A stretch of DNA of 64,000 nucleotides, from NCBI GenBank assembly GCA_025928545.1, contig JAICJH010000010.1, positions 62,001-126,000 of the forward strand, read 5' to 3'. Of the stretch, positions 46,486 to 55,152 are shown one piece after another (positions within the stretch are counted from its first letter, which is position 1; every line of letters begins with the position of its first letter). The notes below the pieces were generated by a model. The model had not been told where the DNA came from, did no database searches, and worked only from the letters and a program-made list of their open reading frames with translations. Source of the stretch: Bryobacteraceae bacterium. Its GTDB lineage: Bacteria > Acidobacteriota > Terriglobia > Bryobacterales > Bryobacteraceae. Position numbers and translations under genes: made by a program.

Positions 46486-46808
46486 ATCAGTACGCAACAC
46501 GCTTAAACAAAAGAGGAGCGGCCTTGGCCGCTCCTCTTTTGCTTTATGTACCGTTCGTTGGACAGCTCGAAAGTGGATAGCTCTTTCACCGCCTGACTGG
46601 AACCCCTCACCGGCGGCTGGAGGAATCTCCGGGACAGTCAGGTTGCGGATGCTTATGCATATGTGGACTCCTTCGGGATTCCAGGATCGATTCTCATCGA
46701 TTGCGAACCCGCCGAATTCGGATCAGCGCGTTGGGTAGGGTAGAGGTGTAGACTCGCGAGACTCGCCCGAACCTTCACTCGCGTTCCCGGCCCCAAAAAC
46801 TCTGCCAG
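46486..46808. other. 323-bp intergenic stretch with terminator and a possible gene remnant
   Basis: After the terminator at 46509-46540 it contains a 48-codon open stretch (46597-46743, plus strand) with protein-like composition (VADAYAYVDSFGIPGSI) but no start codon signal. Nothing else is recognised. Confidence 0.4.
46509..46540 (+). terminator. strong rho-independent terminator after the 44878 gene
   Basis: AAAAGAGGAGCGGCC and GGCCGCTCCTCTTTT form a perfect 15-bp stem with a TT loop, starting 23 bases after the stop at 46485. The A and T ends make it potentially bidirectional, which could also stop transcripts of the minus-strand gene at 46809-47564. Confidence 0.92.
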
Positions 46809-47564
46809 TCACTTCGACCGAATCTGAATCAAGAAATCCTGCACAGGCCCAGCTTTGATCCGAAACGTGCCATTCGGCTTGGCGTCTCCGGCGGCGCTGA
46901 ATGATACCATCGCTTTCTCGCCGCGACCCAGTTGGGTCTTGTCCGCACTCACAACCAGGCCCAGCGGACGCTCGTTATCCAGCTCAAGGTTCACAATTCC
47001 AGGAAGGTTATTTGTGATCGTGACAGTTCCAGTATTACCACCGGATAATTCTAAGGCAGTCCGATCGATCGTGACCATAGCCTGTAAATTCGATGCGTCG
47101 GCAGGCATGCCGGGGGGCATGGAAATCACACCGTTGCCCTTCGTGATCTGCCACTTTCCAAATGGTGTCTCGATGACGTCGACTGGCAGGTAATACCAGC
47201 ACCACTGCCCGTTTTCAAGTTTCCAATCGGAACTTACCGGCGTTGTGAACTCCTGAGCACCAATACCGGGTGCCCTCAAAACAGTAGTAATCGTCGTCGT
47301 GAGCTTTGCCTGTTTACCATCGGGAGAAAGCTCGACACGATCAATCCTGAACCCAGTAATATCCGGCTTATTGTTATCGTAATAATAGTCTTTCGACTCG
47401 GTGGCCACGAACGCTTCCGCCTTCCGGAAGCTCTTATCCACCTCAAGCTGGAAGAACTGCTCAGCCCGGGCGCGAAGCGCCTTTTCGGCTTCCGCGGTAG
47501 CCGGCGAAGTTTGTTGTGCCCACGCGGTCGCTACAACCGCTGGAAATAATAATCTTCGGTCCAT
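46809..47564 (-). CDS. secreted protein of unknown function
   Basis: 251 residues with a short signal peptide (LLFPAVVATAWAQ). The first half (25-140) has an NTF2-like feel: EKALRARAEQFFQLEVDKS, a strand block (VELSPDGKQAKLTTTITTVLR) and WKLENGQWCWYYLP. The second half (about 165-250) is an Ig-like sandwich: TALELSGGNTGTVTITNNLPG, LELDNERPLGLVV and PNGTFRIKAG. Neither is assigned to a named family. The transcript is predicted to be leaderless (TAAACT six bases upstream). Confidence 0.7.
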   Translation of the reverse strand: MDRRLLFPAVVATAWAQQTSPATAEAEKALRARAEQFFQLEVDKSFRKAEAFVATESKDYYYDNNKPDITGFRIDRVELSPDGKQAKLTTTITTVLRAPGIGAQEFTTPVSSDWKLENGQWCWYYLPVDVIETPFGKWQITKGNGVISMPPGMPADASNLQAMVTIDRTALELSGGNTGTVTITNNLPGIVNLELDNERPLGLVVSADKTQLGRGEKAMVSFSAAGDAKPNGTFRIKAGPVQDFLIQIRSK

Positions 47565-47570
47565 GTATCC

Positions 47571-47576
47571 AGTTTA
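47571..47576 (-). promoter_or_regulatory. -10-like TAAACT, predicted leaderless start of the gene at 47564
   Basis: On the minus strand TAAACT is followed by six bases (GGATAC) and ATG 47564. Confidence 0.5.
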
Positions 47577-47605
47577 GACGCGAATCGGTACAAAAAAGAC
47601 CGCCC

Positions 47606-48379
47606 TCAGGCTTGAGTCTTCAGTCCGACAAAATGCGGAGCCGCTTCCCGCGCCTGCGCCCGATAGCGTTCGGCCGCTTCCGCCTGTCCGGTCCGGCCCG
47701 CATATAACGATAATGCCCACGCAGACAAGGCCGATAGCGCACCCGCGCCACGATTTGCAGAACGTTCAGATCGTTTTATCACATCGGCGCCCGCATCCCC
47801 GGTAGCCACAAAGATCGCATCGGCCAGAATTGAAGGAGATTCGGTCCCGCCATCATCCTGAAGTCCGCCAGCGTCACTAGCCAGATTCAGCGCCCGCGTC
47901 TCGTCCTGCTTCTCCAATAACGCAATCAATGCCAGTGCATACAACCGATTCCGCCGGTACATTGCCGGCGTATCGTCCCAATCCACCGTAGCCAGTTCCT
48001 GCCGTGCGCGATCAAACTGCCCGTAAACAATCGCCGCGATTGCCGAGAGATGAGCGGCAGCCGCGTCGGCATAGGGGATCTTCCTTACCTTCGCCTGCGC
48101 CAGTGTCGCGTGGTAGTTTTCGATCAGGCGATCAGGAGTCGGGCTGCGAAACAAGAGCTGAATGCGGCGCCTGTTCAGCCACACTCCGACCCAGACCACA
48201 CCGGTGGCCAGCAATACGACGGTAATCACCAGCGGTATTGCAATGTAGTTACCGCGAATAACATTGGCGATCACGCCAATCAACATCAATCCAGCGAAGA
48301 CCGCGCCTGCGATCAGTACAGGTGTTAATTTCTTTTTCGAATCGCTCTGGGTCCACGACACCCGCTTATTGTCCCCCAT
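47606..48379 (-). CDS. membrane protein with two N-terminal transmembrane helices
   Basis: 257 residues. Two hydrophobic helices (about 20-40 and 46-68) follow a charged N-terminus. The rest (about 85-250) is Ala-rich and alpha-helical with TPR-like spacing (AAHLSAIAAIVYGQFDRARQELA, RRNRLYALALIALLEKQDE), facing the cytoplasm. No named family. Its start overlaps the end of the TPR-Fis gene by 14 bases, so the two are coupled and may act together, for example as a membrane partner of the regulator. Confidence 0.7.
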   Translation of the reverse strand: MGDNKRVSWTQSDSKKKLTPVLIAGAVFAGLMLIGVIANVIRGNYIAIPLVITVVLLATGVVWVGVWLNRRRIQLLFRSPTPDRLIENYHATLAQAKVRKIPYADAAAAHLSAIAAIVYGQFDRARQELATVDWDDTPAMYRRNRLYALALIALLEKQDETRALNLASDAGGLQDDGGTESPSILADAIFVATGDAGADVIKRSERSANRGAGALSALSAWALSLYAGRTGQAEAAERYRAQAREAAPHFVGLKTQA

Positions 48380-49994
48380 GCAAGCCCAGCCGGGCGAGAA
48401 CGCGCCTCACCTTCTTCGGCGAAATCGCCAGCCGACGCGCCACGCGAGCAACCTTGCGGCCTTCGTGTTCCCAGACCTTGGGGATCACGAGGTCGGCAAA
48501 ATCCTCCGTCAATTGCTGAAAGCTGCGATCGCCCACCACCCCCTGCGACCACGCCTGCAATCTTGCATCGGGATTCCCCCCACTGACAACGCGGCTCTTC
48601 AGCAGCTGCAGATCCTCCCAGATGTGATCCTGGACCTCGTTTTTCAACAACGACCCTGCCCGGTCGCAAAGATCTCTCGCGGCGTCCAGATTGCCCGAGC
48701 CATTCCCTGATGCAAATACGCCGGTCGCGGTTCCACTGGCCGTATTGCACAGCGTGAGGCCCTGCCAGATGAGCGAACGGGCCTGTAGACGCCGATTCTC
48801 GGTATGCAGCGCAAGATCGACCGCTTCGGTGGCCGCGTTCAGGGCGAGGTGGGCAACCCACGCTGGATCCTCAATCTCCTCTTCGAGTTTAGTGTTCTCC
48901 ACCATGCATTCAAGCAACCGGGCGCGGGCCATCAGGATGTAATCCTTTTTCTCCTCCCCGAGTTTGTAGGCCTCGCGAGCCTCATCGTCGGCACGCTGGA
49001 GATCGCCGTTATCGAGGTGCAGGTGACCGCGATTCACGCAGACCGTGCCGGCGCCGCGGTGATTGGCGTGAATCCGGTAAATTTCGGCCGCGCGATCCAG
49101 ATGAGCCAAAGCCCGACCGCGCAAAGCTTCGTAGTCCCGGCGCAGATCCGGCTCGCTGCGGCGCCGCTGGGCCGCGTCGGCATCGATGCGCTTCCGGTGC
49201 TGTAGTGCCATCAGCCGCTCCACATAGCCCATATTGGCCAGGGTGCGGGCAAGGTTCCGGTGTTCCGGGTCGCGCCGCGTGTATTCCTCGATCGCAATGG
49301 CGAAATGGCGAATGCCCAGATCGTAGCGGCCCTCCCGGCGGTACATGCGGCCATAGCTGGATTGAATATTGCCGCGGGTGATGTAATCGTCGGTCTGGGC
49401 GAGAACGGAATCGGCTTCCGAAAGCAGTTTCAGCGCATCTCGTGTGCGGCCTTTCTGAAACAGCAGCCAACTCTCGGCTACCTGCATCGCGGCTGCCATG
49501 GGCTTCATGCCCGCCTCCATCGCGAATCGATAACCTTCGGAAATGTGCGTCAAGGCGGCATCGTATTCGCCATTCTTGCGATGGCAGCGCGCCGACCAGA
49601 AATGGGCGAGGGCGGCAAGTTGCGGATCGGTAATCTCGTGGCGGATAGACAGCACCCGACTGAAATTCTCAAGCGCCCGGTCTACACGCTCTTCATTGAC
49701 CCAAACCATCCCCTCTGCCATCAGAATGTGGATGTAATCCGCCAGCCGGACAGATGAGCGGCGGCCCTTTGGGAACGTCCCCAGACCGTTTTGCACTATA
49801 TCGACATCGCGCCACCCGGCATCGACCCATTGCGCAACGTAGCAAAGGAGGGCGGCGGAATTTGGGTCCCTGGGGTCCAGGTGGCCCGTCCTGGACCATA
49901 ATTCATCCAAACGGGCCATTCCTTTGCCGATCTCCCGCTGCCCAAGTTCCGCCCGCAAATCCGCCAGCAGTTCGTTCGAATTGCCTGAAACCAT
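48366..49994 (-). CDS. TPR protein with C-terminal Fis-type helix-turn-helix
   Basis: 542 residues from ATG 49994, chosen because the longer frame to 50126 overlaps the divergent adenylate kinase start and lacks homologous-looking sequence. Most of the protein is TPR-like helices (about 70-440), e.g. LAALAHFWSARCHRKNGEYDAALTHI-type, NIQSSYGRMYRREGRYDLGIRHFA, GTVCVNRGHLHLDNGDLQRAD. The last ~45 residues (VIPKVWEHEGRKVARVARRLAISPKKVRRVLARLGL) have the layout of the Fis HTH that ends sigma-54 activators, but no AAA+ domain is present. It is likely a one-component DNA-binding regulator whose TPR part senses a partner. Confidence 0.75.
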   Translation of the reverse strand: MVSGNSNELLADLRAELGQREIGKGMARLDELWSRTGHLDPRDPNSAALLCYVAQWVDAGWRDVDIVQNGLGTFPKGRRSSVRLADYIHILMAEGMVWVNEERVDRALENFSRVLSIRHEITDPQLAALAHFWSARCHRKNGEYDAALTHISEGYRFAMEAGMKPMAAAMQVAESWLLFQKGRTRDALKLLSEADSVLAQTDDYITRGNIQSSYGRMYRREGRYDLGIRHFAIAIEEYTRRDPEHRNLARTLANMGYVERLMALQHRKRIDADAAQRRRSEPDLRRDYEALRGRALAHLDRAAEIYRIHANHRGAGTVCVNRGHLHLDNGDLQRADDEAREAYKLGEEKKDYILMARARLLECMVENTKLEEEIEDPAWVAHLALNAATEAVDLALHTENRRLQARSLIWQGLTLCNTASGTATGVFASGNGSGNLDAARDLCDRAGSLLKNEVQDHIWEDLQLLKSRVVSGGNPDARLQAWSQGVVGDRSFQQLTEDFADLVIPKVWEHEGRKVARVARRLAISPKKVRRVLARLGLHGGQ

Positions 49995-50096
49995 GTGGGT
50001 TATATGGTACCAAATCCTCGTCCAATCCGGACTACTGGCACCACCTTGCCGGGCAATGTTGAATGTAAACCTATTTTCCGCTGTACTGAAGCTGTG

Positions 50097-50855
50097 ATGA
50101 TGACCGCCAGGCAAACCTCCAGTCACTTTCCACGCGCGATTACCGGCATGGCTGCGGAACAGCCACCGGCCCGCATTGTCATATTTATCGGAGCTCCGGG
50201 CAGTGGCAAGGGGACGCAGAGTTCACTCCTGTCATCGCGGTACGATATCCCCTGTATTTCGACTGGCATGATTTTGCGTGACGAAGCAAAGAAGAACACT
50301 CCGGTCGGTTTCAGACTTCGTCAGACGATGGCCTCCGGCGCCCTGGTGGACGATCAAACCGTTTGCGACGCCGTGGTGTCGCGCATTCGGGATTCATACG
50401 AGCAGGGGAAGGCGAGTCTGATACTCGATGGTTTTCCGCGCACGGTTTCGCAGGCGAAGCGCCTGAACGATGAGTTGAAAGCGCTGGGAATCCCGGGCCC
50501 GCTGGTCATCCATCTCGATGTTCCGGATCATGTTCTGCTTCAGCGTCTGGCTCGGCGCCGGCAGTGCGCGACTTGCGGAGCTGTTTACAATCTGGCATCC
50601 AAAACGTCGAAAAATGGCGCGCGCTGCCAGTTTGACGGGGGCGCACTGGTGGAGCGAGATGACGACAGCGAAGGTGTGGTGGCACGCCGCCTGACATCCT
50701 ATCGCCGCGAAACTCTGCCGGTCATTGAATATTTTCGCAAGAACGATAGCGCAAATGGCATTTACCGCAGAATCGACGGCAATCTGGAAGCCACGGCAAT
50801 TGCAAGTGAAGTCTGCGATCTGATGCGTTTTGCCGATACTGCGATGGCCGCCTAA
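50097..50855 (+). CDS. adk: adenylate kinase
   Basis: 252 residues from ATG 50097 (ATG 50100 or ATG 50148 are alternatives; the last would remove a non-conserved 17-residue extension). P-loop GAPGSGKGT at 32-40, NMP-binding segment ISTGMILRDEAKKNTP, DGFPRT at 111-116 and the LID with a zinc-type set C157-x2-C160, C177 and Asp180 (CQFD), as in the long, metal-containing adenylate kinases. It interconverts ATP, AMP and ADP in the cytoplasm. The gene stands alone, not in the usual secY-adk-map context. Its stop interlocks with that of the converging HTH gene (CTAA, 50852-50855). Confidence 0.95.
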   Translation: MMTARQTSSHFPRAITGMAAEQPPARIVIFIGAPGSGKGTQSSLLSSRYDIPCISTGMILRDEAKKNTPVGFRLRQTMASGALVDDQTVCDAVVSRIRDSYEQGKASLILDGFPRTVSQAKRLNDELKALGIPGPLVIHLDVPDHVLLQRLARRRQCATCGAVYNLASKTSKNGARCQFDGGALVERDDDSEGVVARRLTSYRRETLPVIEYFRKNDSANGIYRRIDGNLEATAIASEVCDLMRFADTAMAA

Positions 50856-51292
50856 GCCGTCCTCGCGATCCTGGCCGAGGTCCGCAGCTGCGCATCGGTC
50901 CGCTCTGAATCCACATTCGCGGTACTTTCGAGCTGGTTGCCCGGCACAACCGGGAGTGACTCGGCGAGACGCGCAAGGTCCGTCCCCTCCGGCGTTACAT
51001 CTTGTATATACCCCAGCGCCACAGCACGAATTCTCCAGTCGGAAATGATCTGGCCGCATCGCTCGCGCGTAAGACGGTACCGGTCCGCAACGGAGCGGGT
51101 GGACCAGCCACGGACGAAGTAGAGAACGGCTAACCTCCACTGCAGGTCGCGACGGGACTTTTGGCCGAACAGGGGCGCCTGGGATGGGAAGCAAACATAG
51201 TTTCCCCGCACCAGCGTCTGCAGCGTTCGATTGCCGAGCAGCGCGAGATCAACGGTCCGCGGCCCGGCGGAATCCGGACGATTTGGTGTCAC
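50852..51292 (-). CDS. sigma-region-4-like HTH protein
   Basis: 146 residues from GTG 51292, with GGAAGG about six bases upstream. A central HTH (about 48-95) reads RRDLQWRLAVLYFVRGWSTR then SVADRYRLTRERCGQIISDW, like region 4 of sigma factors or a RpoD-type HTH, but regions 1-2 are absent. The C-terminal 45 residues are polar and probably disordered. Likely a small DNA-binding regulator; target unknown. Similar layouts are seen in proteins of unknown function, so function is not assigned. Confidence 0.65.
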   Translation of the reverse strand: MTPNRPDSAGPRTVDLALLGNRTLQTLVRGNYVCFPSQAPLFGQKSRRDLQWRLAVLYFVRGWSTRSVADRYRLTRERCGQIISDWRIRAVALGYIQDVTPEGTDLARLAESLPVVPGNQLESTANVDSERTDAQLRTSARIARTA

Positions 51293-51503
51293 CTCTAGCC
51301 TTCCAATAATGAAATCAAAAAGGGAAAATGCCTGACGAGGGAACTATCCACCGAGCGGGGGAGGAAGAAATGACGGCGGTCGTGGCCGTCACAAATGTAT
51401 TGTAGCGCCGATTGCCAGTATTAGTGCGAGTAATAATGCAGGAAAAAGGAAAACTCGCTCAGCCGGACCGGCATGACGGATTGAACACCAGCCAGGCCCC
51501 CGG

Positions 51504-52685
51504 CTAGTTGGATTCTCTGCTGTCTTCCGGGTAGGCGATGGCGGCCAGAAGGCCGAAGAACACGATGGCGACACCCATTCGCTGGATCGGATAATCGACA
51601 TAACAGTGGAGGAAAACTACACAAATTCCGAAGCCCCAACCGGATCGAAATGCCCGTGGCACGCTCCAGAGAAATACTGAAAACATCATTAGCGCGAACG
51701 GCACTCCGCCCTCTACGGCCCACTGAACCCAGTCGTTATGAGCCTCGTTGACAAAAAGACCACTATCGTCGGTCTCGTACGCGGGATAGGCGGTCGACCA
51801 GTTTCCCATCCCCACGCCGAACAAGGGTTTGTCGCGGACCATTCTCAACGAAGCATCGACAAATTCGCGGCGTCCGCGGTAGGGATCCTCTTGTCTCAAT
51901 TTGCCGATTAGCGCCTCCGGCCCCACCGCAAGCCCGAGCACCACAATCATGGCCAGAAAAACCATTGCAGGCAGGAAGAGTTGTTGACGGGAAACGCCAT
52001 TTCGTTTAGCTGCCAGCAGGGGCACGAGCAAGATTTCCGCTGTTGTCAATGCAAACCCGGTTCGCGATGCGGAAGCAAACACCGATGCATACATCACTGC
52101 CGCGGCGAGTCCATAAAAAGTCCTCCAGTTGCCGCGCTCCGAAAAAACCCCGTAAAGGGCGATCGGCAATACCAGCTCGATAAACGCCGCATATTGAGTG
52201 GGGTAAATAAACGGGCCCATGGCAATGTTCGAGAATGGCACTTCAAAGAGCCAGAATATTTTCCCGTCGGACGTAAAGCGCTGCAATGGCGCCACAATCG
52301 CCATTGCAAAGCCGGCGACTACCAGTGCCCGCAGATAAGATTTCCGTATGGAAGCGTCGCTGAAGACCTGCAAGCCAACGAATACAACCGCGGCGGCGGC
52401 GGCCCAGTAGAGGGCCGACAGGGAGGTCATCCAGCGATAGATGCTGGCATTGATCGCGATTTGCGCCCATGGCCATAATGCGGCCGTGGTCAGCGGAACC
52501 AGCACGAATTCACAACGGACGTCCCGGGGCCGGATCAGAACGGAAATCATCCAGACGGCAGCCAGAGTGAATATCGCAACCTGAGGCAACGCGGAGGCCC
52601 AAAAAGCTGGCTGCCACATCACAGCGATCGCCGCGATCGTCGTGGCAAACAAGAAGATGGCAGACCATTTTTTCAGAATTATCAA
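51504..52685 (-). CDS. O-antigen ligase/polymerase family membrane protein
   Basis: 393 residues if translation begins at TTG 52685, which overlaps the TGA of the upstream gene (TTGA); the longer frame to 52793 lies entirely inside that gene. About 10-12 membrane helices, with the Wzy_C/O-antigen ligase block in the large periplasmic loop: DASLRMVRDKPLFGVGMGNW, EAHNDWVQWAVEGG. Such enzymes polymerise or ligate sugar repeat units on a lipid carrier at the periplasmic face. It fits the export genes 10 kb downstream (62.5 kb onward), though transcribed in the opposite direction. Confidence 0.85.
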   Translation of the reverse strand: MIILKKWSAIFLFATTIAAIAVMWQPAFWASALPQVAIFTLAAVWMISVLIRPRDVRCEFVLVPLTTAALWPWAQIAINASIYRWMTSLSALYWAAAAAVVFVGLQVFSDASIRKSYLRALVVAGFAMAIVAPLQRFTSDGKIFWLFEVPFSNIAMGPFIYPTQYAAFIELVLPIALYGVFSERGNWRTFYGLAAAVMYASVFASASRTGFALTTAEILLVPLLAAKRNGVSRQQLFLPAMVFLAMIVVLGLAVGPEALIGKLRQEDPYRGRREFVDASLRMVRDKPLFGVGMGNWSTAYPAYETDDSGLFVNEAHNDWVQWAVEGGVPFALMMFSVFLWSVPRAFRSGWGFGICVVFLHCYVDYPIQRMGVAIVFFGLLAAIAYPEDSRESN

Positions 52686-53983
52686 TGACCTTGACCCGGC
52701 GGTACCAACGCTCCCGGCTGCACCAGCGCGGATGTGACGCGACGAAGCTGTAGCGTACCTTTCCATCTGAGCGTGCCGGGAGTCCTGCGGCACTCAAGGA
52801 CAAGCCGCGCAGCATCCATCTGGCCCGATGAGAAGACTATTTGGCCATTATCCCATTCAGTAGCCGAAAGAGTTGACGACGCTCCGAGCGAGAGGGCACC
52901 CGTTTGGGCACCTGCCTGGGTGCCTGCCTTCTTCCCTTCGACGAACCAGTGAAGACCGCTATCGCCGGAGCCTCCAAGCAGTCGATATTCGTAACGGACG
53001 ACATACTGCATCCTAGGTCCGAGGGGTATCTCCTGTTCCAGCAACCGAACTGACTCGGGCTGCTTGCCATCGAGCTCAATAGACAAACCTTGGGCGGGTA
53101 CACCTTGGGATGGGTCAGTCTGACCCACGGCGACTCCGGGTTCGGTTCCGAATTTCCAGTCGAATCCCGCCACTGGAGGCACTGCGAAATCGCCATTCGT
53201 GACAATCTGCCCTTTATTCGGAGCCAATTCGGAATATGGCAAAAGGCGTCGGAGGGAGAGTGCATTCCACACCGCCACGCTCGATTCGGTATGGTGTCCG
53301 ATTTGCCGAACACAATAGTCCATCAGAACCGGAACTTCGTCGGCACTCGCCCCCGCTGCCAATTCCACCCCAATTGGGGCGGCGGAGTCAAGTCGTTCAT
53401 GTTGCGTCAGATAGGCGAAGTATGAGAGAAGGATTTCGCGGCGGGGAGGGAGGATGCGACGGGTAACGGACGGGTCGTCGTTGGCTGCGAGGCACAGCCG
53501 GAAAATCGGATCCCAGGAACCATAGCTCATTTCAAGAGCTTCGCGAGTCGATTTCCAGAACTCAGGGAATCTACCTCGACGAAAATAGTAATTCATGAGA
53601 GTCCAACGGGGTCCGAAACCGCGATCCACGCGATACGCCTCAAGCAGGTAACGCTCAGAATCCTCGTATTCCTGTTGCACCTCAGCCCGGAACGCGCGGC
53701 GAATCCAGTATCTTGACTCCCGAGGACTCAACCTGGTGGCGATCTCCAGTTCGCGGTCAGGATTCGCTCCACTGGATTCCAAATGCTCGGCGAGGAGTGA
53801 GTGATAAGCCGCATTTGATGGTACTAGTAGGACTGCAGATCTAGATGCCGCGAGATTATTTTCCCTGTATGAAACATCAGCCCGTGCCAGGAGCACCGAA
53901 TAAAACGCGACGGACGCCAATACAAAAAGTGCTGCAAGACTCATCAGTCGCCGTATTATAAAGGCAATCTTAAAAACTTGCAT
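52682..53983 (-). CDS. membrane-anchored TPR-like protein of the polysaccharide locus
   Basis: 433 residues from ATG 53983. One transmembrane helix near the N-terminus (LAALFVLASVAFYSVLLA, about 16-33), then helical TPR-like repeats (35-230) and a C-terminal beta-sandwich (about 255-415: VTNGDFAVPPVAGFDWKFG, YVVRYEYRLLGGSGDSGLHWFVEG, LECRRTPGTLRWKGTLQL) resembling a carbohydrate-binding jelly roll. The two parts suggest a periplasmic scaffold near the polymerase whose gene overlaps its stop. No named family beyond TPR. Confidence 0.75.
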   Translation of the reverse strand: MQVFKIAFIIRRLMSLAALFVLASVAFYSVLLARADVSYRENNLAASRSAVLLVPSNAAYHSLLAEHLESSGANPDRELEIATRLSPRESRYWIRRAFRAEVQQEYEDSERYLLEAYRVDRGFGPRWTLMNYYFRRGRFPEFWKSTREALEMSYGSWDPIFRLCLAANDDPSVTRRILPPRREILLSYFAYLTQHERLDSAAPIGVELAAGASADEVPVLMDYCVRQIGHHTESSVAVWNALSLRRLLPYSELAPNKGQIVTNGDFAVPPVAGFDWKFGTEPGVAVGQTDPSQGVPAQGLSIELDGKQPESVRLLEQEIPLGPRMQYVVRYEYRLLGGSGDSGLHWFVEGKKAGTQAGAQTGALSLGASSTLSATEWDNGQIVFSSGQMDAARLVLECRRTPGTLRWKGTLQLRRVTSALVQPGALVPPGQGH

Positions 53984-53990
53984 GTGCTGT

Positions 53991-54020
53991 ATTTTACTTG
54001 TTAAGATAACCAGAGGGCAA
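53991..54020 (-). promoter_or_regulatory. promoter candidate TTGCCC-N18-TAAAAT of the polymerase operon
   Basis: On the minus strand TTGCCC (54015-54020) and TAAAAT (53991-53996) are 18 bases apart, and the -10 ends seven bases before ATG 53983, predicting a leaderless transcript. Confidence 0.55.
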
Positions 54021-54048
54021 CCCACGGAGGTTGCCTCAAAGGATTAGC

Positions 54049-55137
54049 ATGCCGCAAAGGATGGCAGTATTTAATACGGGGGGCTTTGATAAGAGTGAGT
54101 TGGCACCCGCTGTCGCCAATCGACTCTGTCTTTCTTCCTTTTCCACAGGGGTGAGATTTCGATCACGCCTCCAACACAAAGGATTCTCAGGTACAACCGT
54201 TGCCGGAAGGATGATCGCCCTGGTAGCGCTCTCGCTATCGGCAAATTGGGCGCTTTTTTCCGCCAGCTTGCCGGTTATTGGGATCGTGAGCTCCGAAGCG
54301 CCCGTCACAATAAACGGTTCCCGGGTATCCGGTAACGCGACCCTTTTTGAGGGTGACGTACTGGAACCTGGCACCGCCTGCGAAGTCCAGTTGAGCGACG
54401 GTAGACGAGTCCGCCTTGCAGGCGGATCGCGCAGCCATCTGTTCGCCGGGCATTTCGATCTCGAAAAAGGCAGCGGTCGAACTTTTGGGTACACGGCAAA
54501 CGCTCTCGGCCTCACGGTACGGATGGAATTGGCCGCTACCGGCACGGTATCGGTTGTCGGCAAGACTGTCGAAGTCACGGCGTTGACTGGCGATCTGCAC
54601 GTATACGGCCGCGCTGGAGCGGGTGTTGCAAATCTGGTAGCAGGCCAGTTCATTAGCCTCGAGCCCGGCTCTGCGGAAAAGAACTCTGCCTACTCCCTGA
54701 CCGGATGTGCGGTGAATGCCGGCAAGCAATCTCTACTCACAGATCAGACGACCAGTATTACGGTGGAATTGCGCGGAGCGAAAATTCCGGTCGGCAAGGT
54801 GATACACATCACTGGCGCTGGGATATCTGGCACGCAGCCGGTCGGCGGAGCGGCTGAAGTGGTCGGTGTTCAGACCCTCGAAGAAATCCCAGGCGGCTCA
54901 TGCCAGTCTGTAGCCCCGGCAGCGGCGGGAGTCGCGGCCGGAGCCGCTGGCGCCGTCGCTGCCAACACAATTGGCGCATCTGTAGCCGCGGCTGGAGTTG
55001 GAGCCGTCGGTGTTCCCGCTGCTGCGGCGGCGACTGTCGTTGCGGGGGTGGCTGCGGCCACCGTCCACTCGGCGGGAACGGCCGCTGTCGTGGCTATTCC
55101 AACTCCGGTCTGCACTTCTCCTTGTTTGTTGCACTAG
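54049..55137 (+). CDS. FecR-like protein with Ala/Gly/Val-rich C-terminus
   Basis: 362 residues from ATG 54049, with AAAGGA five bases upstream. An earlier TTG at 54031 is possible, because the first 18 bases are nearly duplicated (encoding MPQRIS then MPQRMA). A hydrophobic segment (about 50-72) precedes a FecR-type beta domain: VTINGSRVSGNATLFEGDVLEPG, VQLSDGRRVRLAGGSRSHL, GQFISLEPGS. The end (about 285-350) is almost pure Ala/Val/Gly (e.g. AGAAGAVAANTIGASVAAAG), like a membrane or glycine-zipper segment. A role in periplasmic assembly or in sensing for the giant protein encoded 15 bases downstream is plausible. Confidence 0.7.
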   Translation: MPQRMAVFNTGGFDKSELAPAVANRLCLSSFSTGVRFRSRLQHKGFSGTTVAGRMIALVALSLSANWALFSASLPVIGIVSSEAPVTINGSRVSGNATLFEGDVLEPGTACEVQLSDGRRVRLAGGSRSHLFAGHFDLEKGSGRTFGYTANALGLTVRMELAATGTVSVVGKTVEVTALTGDLHVYGRAGAGVANLVAGQFISLEPGSAEKNSAYSLTGCAVNAGKQSLLTDQTTSITVELRGAKIPVGKVIHITGAGISGTQPVGGAAEVVGVQTLEEIPGGSCQSVAPAAAGVAAGAAGAVAANTIGASVAAAGVGAVGVPAAAAATVVAGVAAATVHSAGTAAVVAIPTPVCTSPCLLH

Positions 55138-55152
55138 GCGTAATAAAATAAC

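Noticed and set aside
49995..50096. N-terminal extension of adenylate kinase from 49995
   Set aside because: It would overlap the divergent TPR gene start, and the residues do not resemble the family; ATG 50097 or 50148 is more likely.
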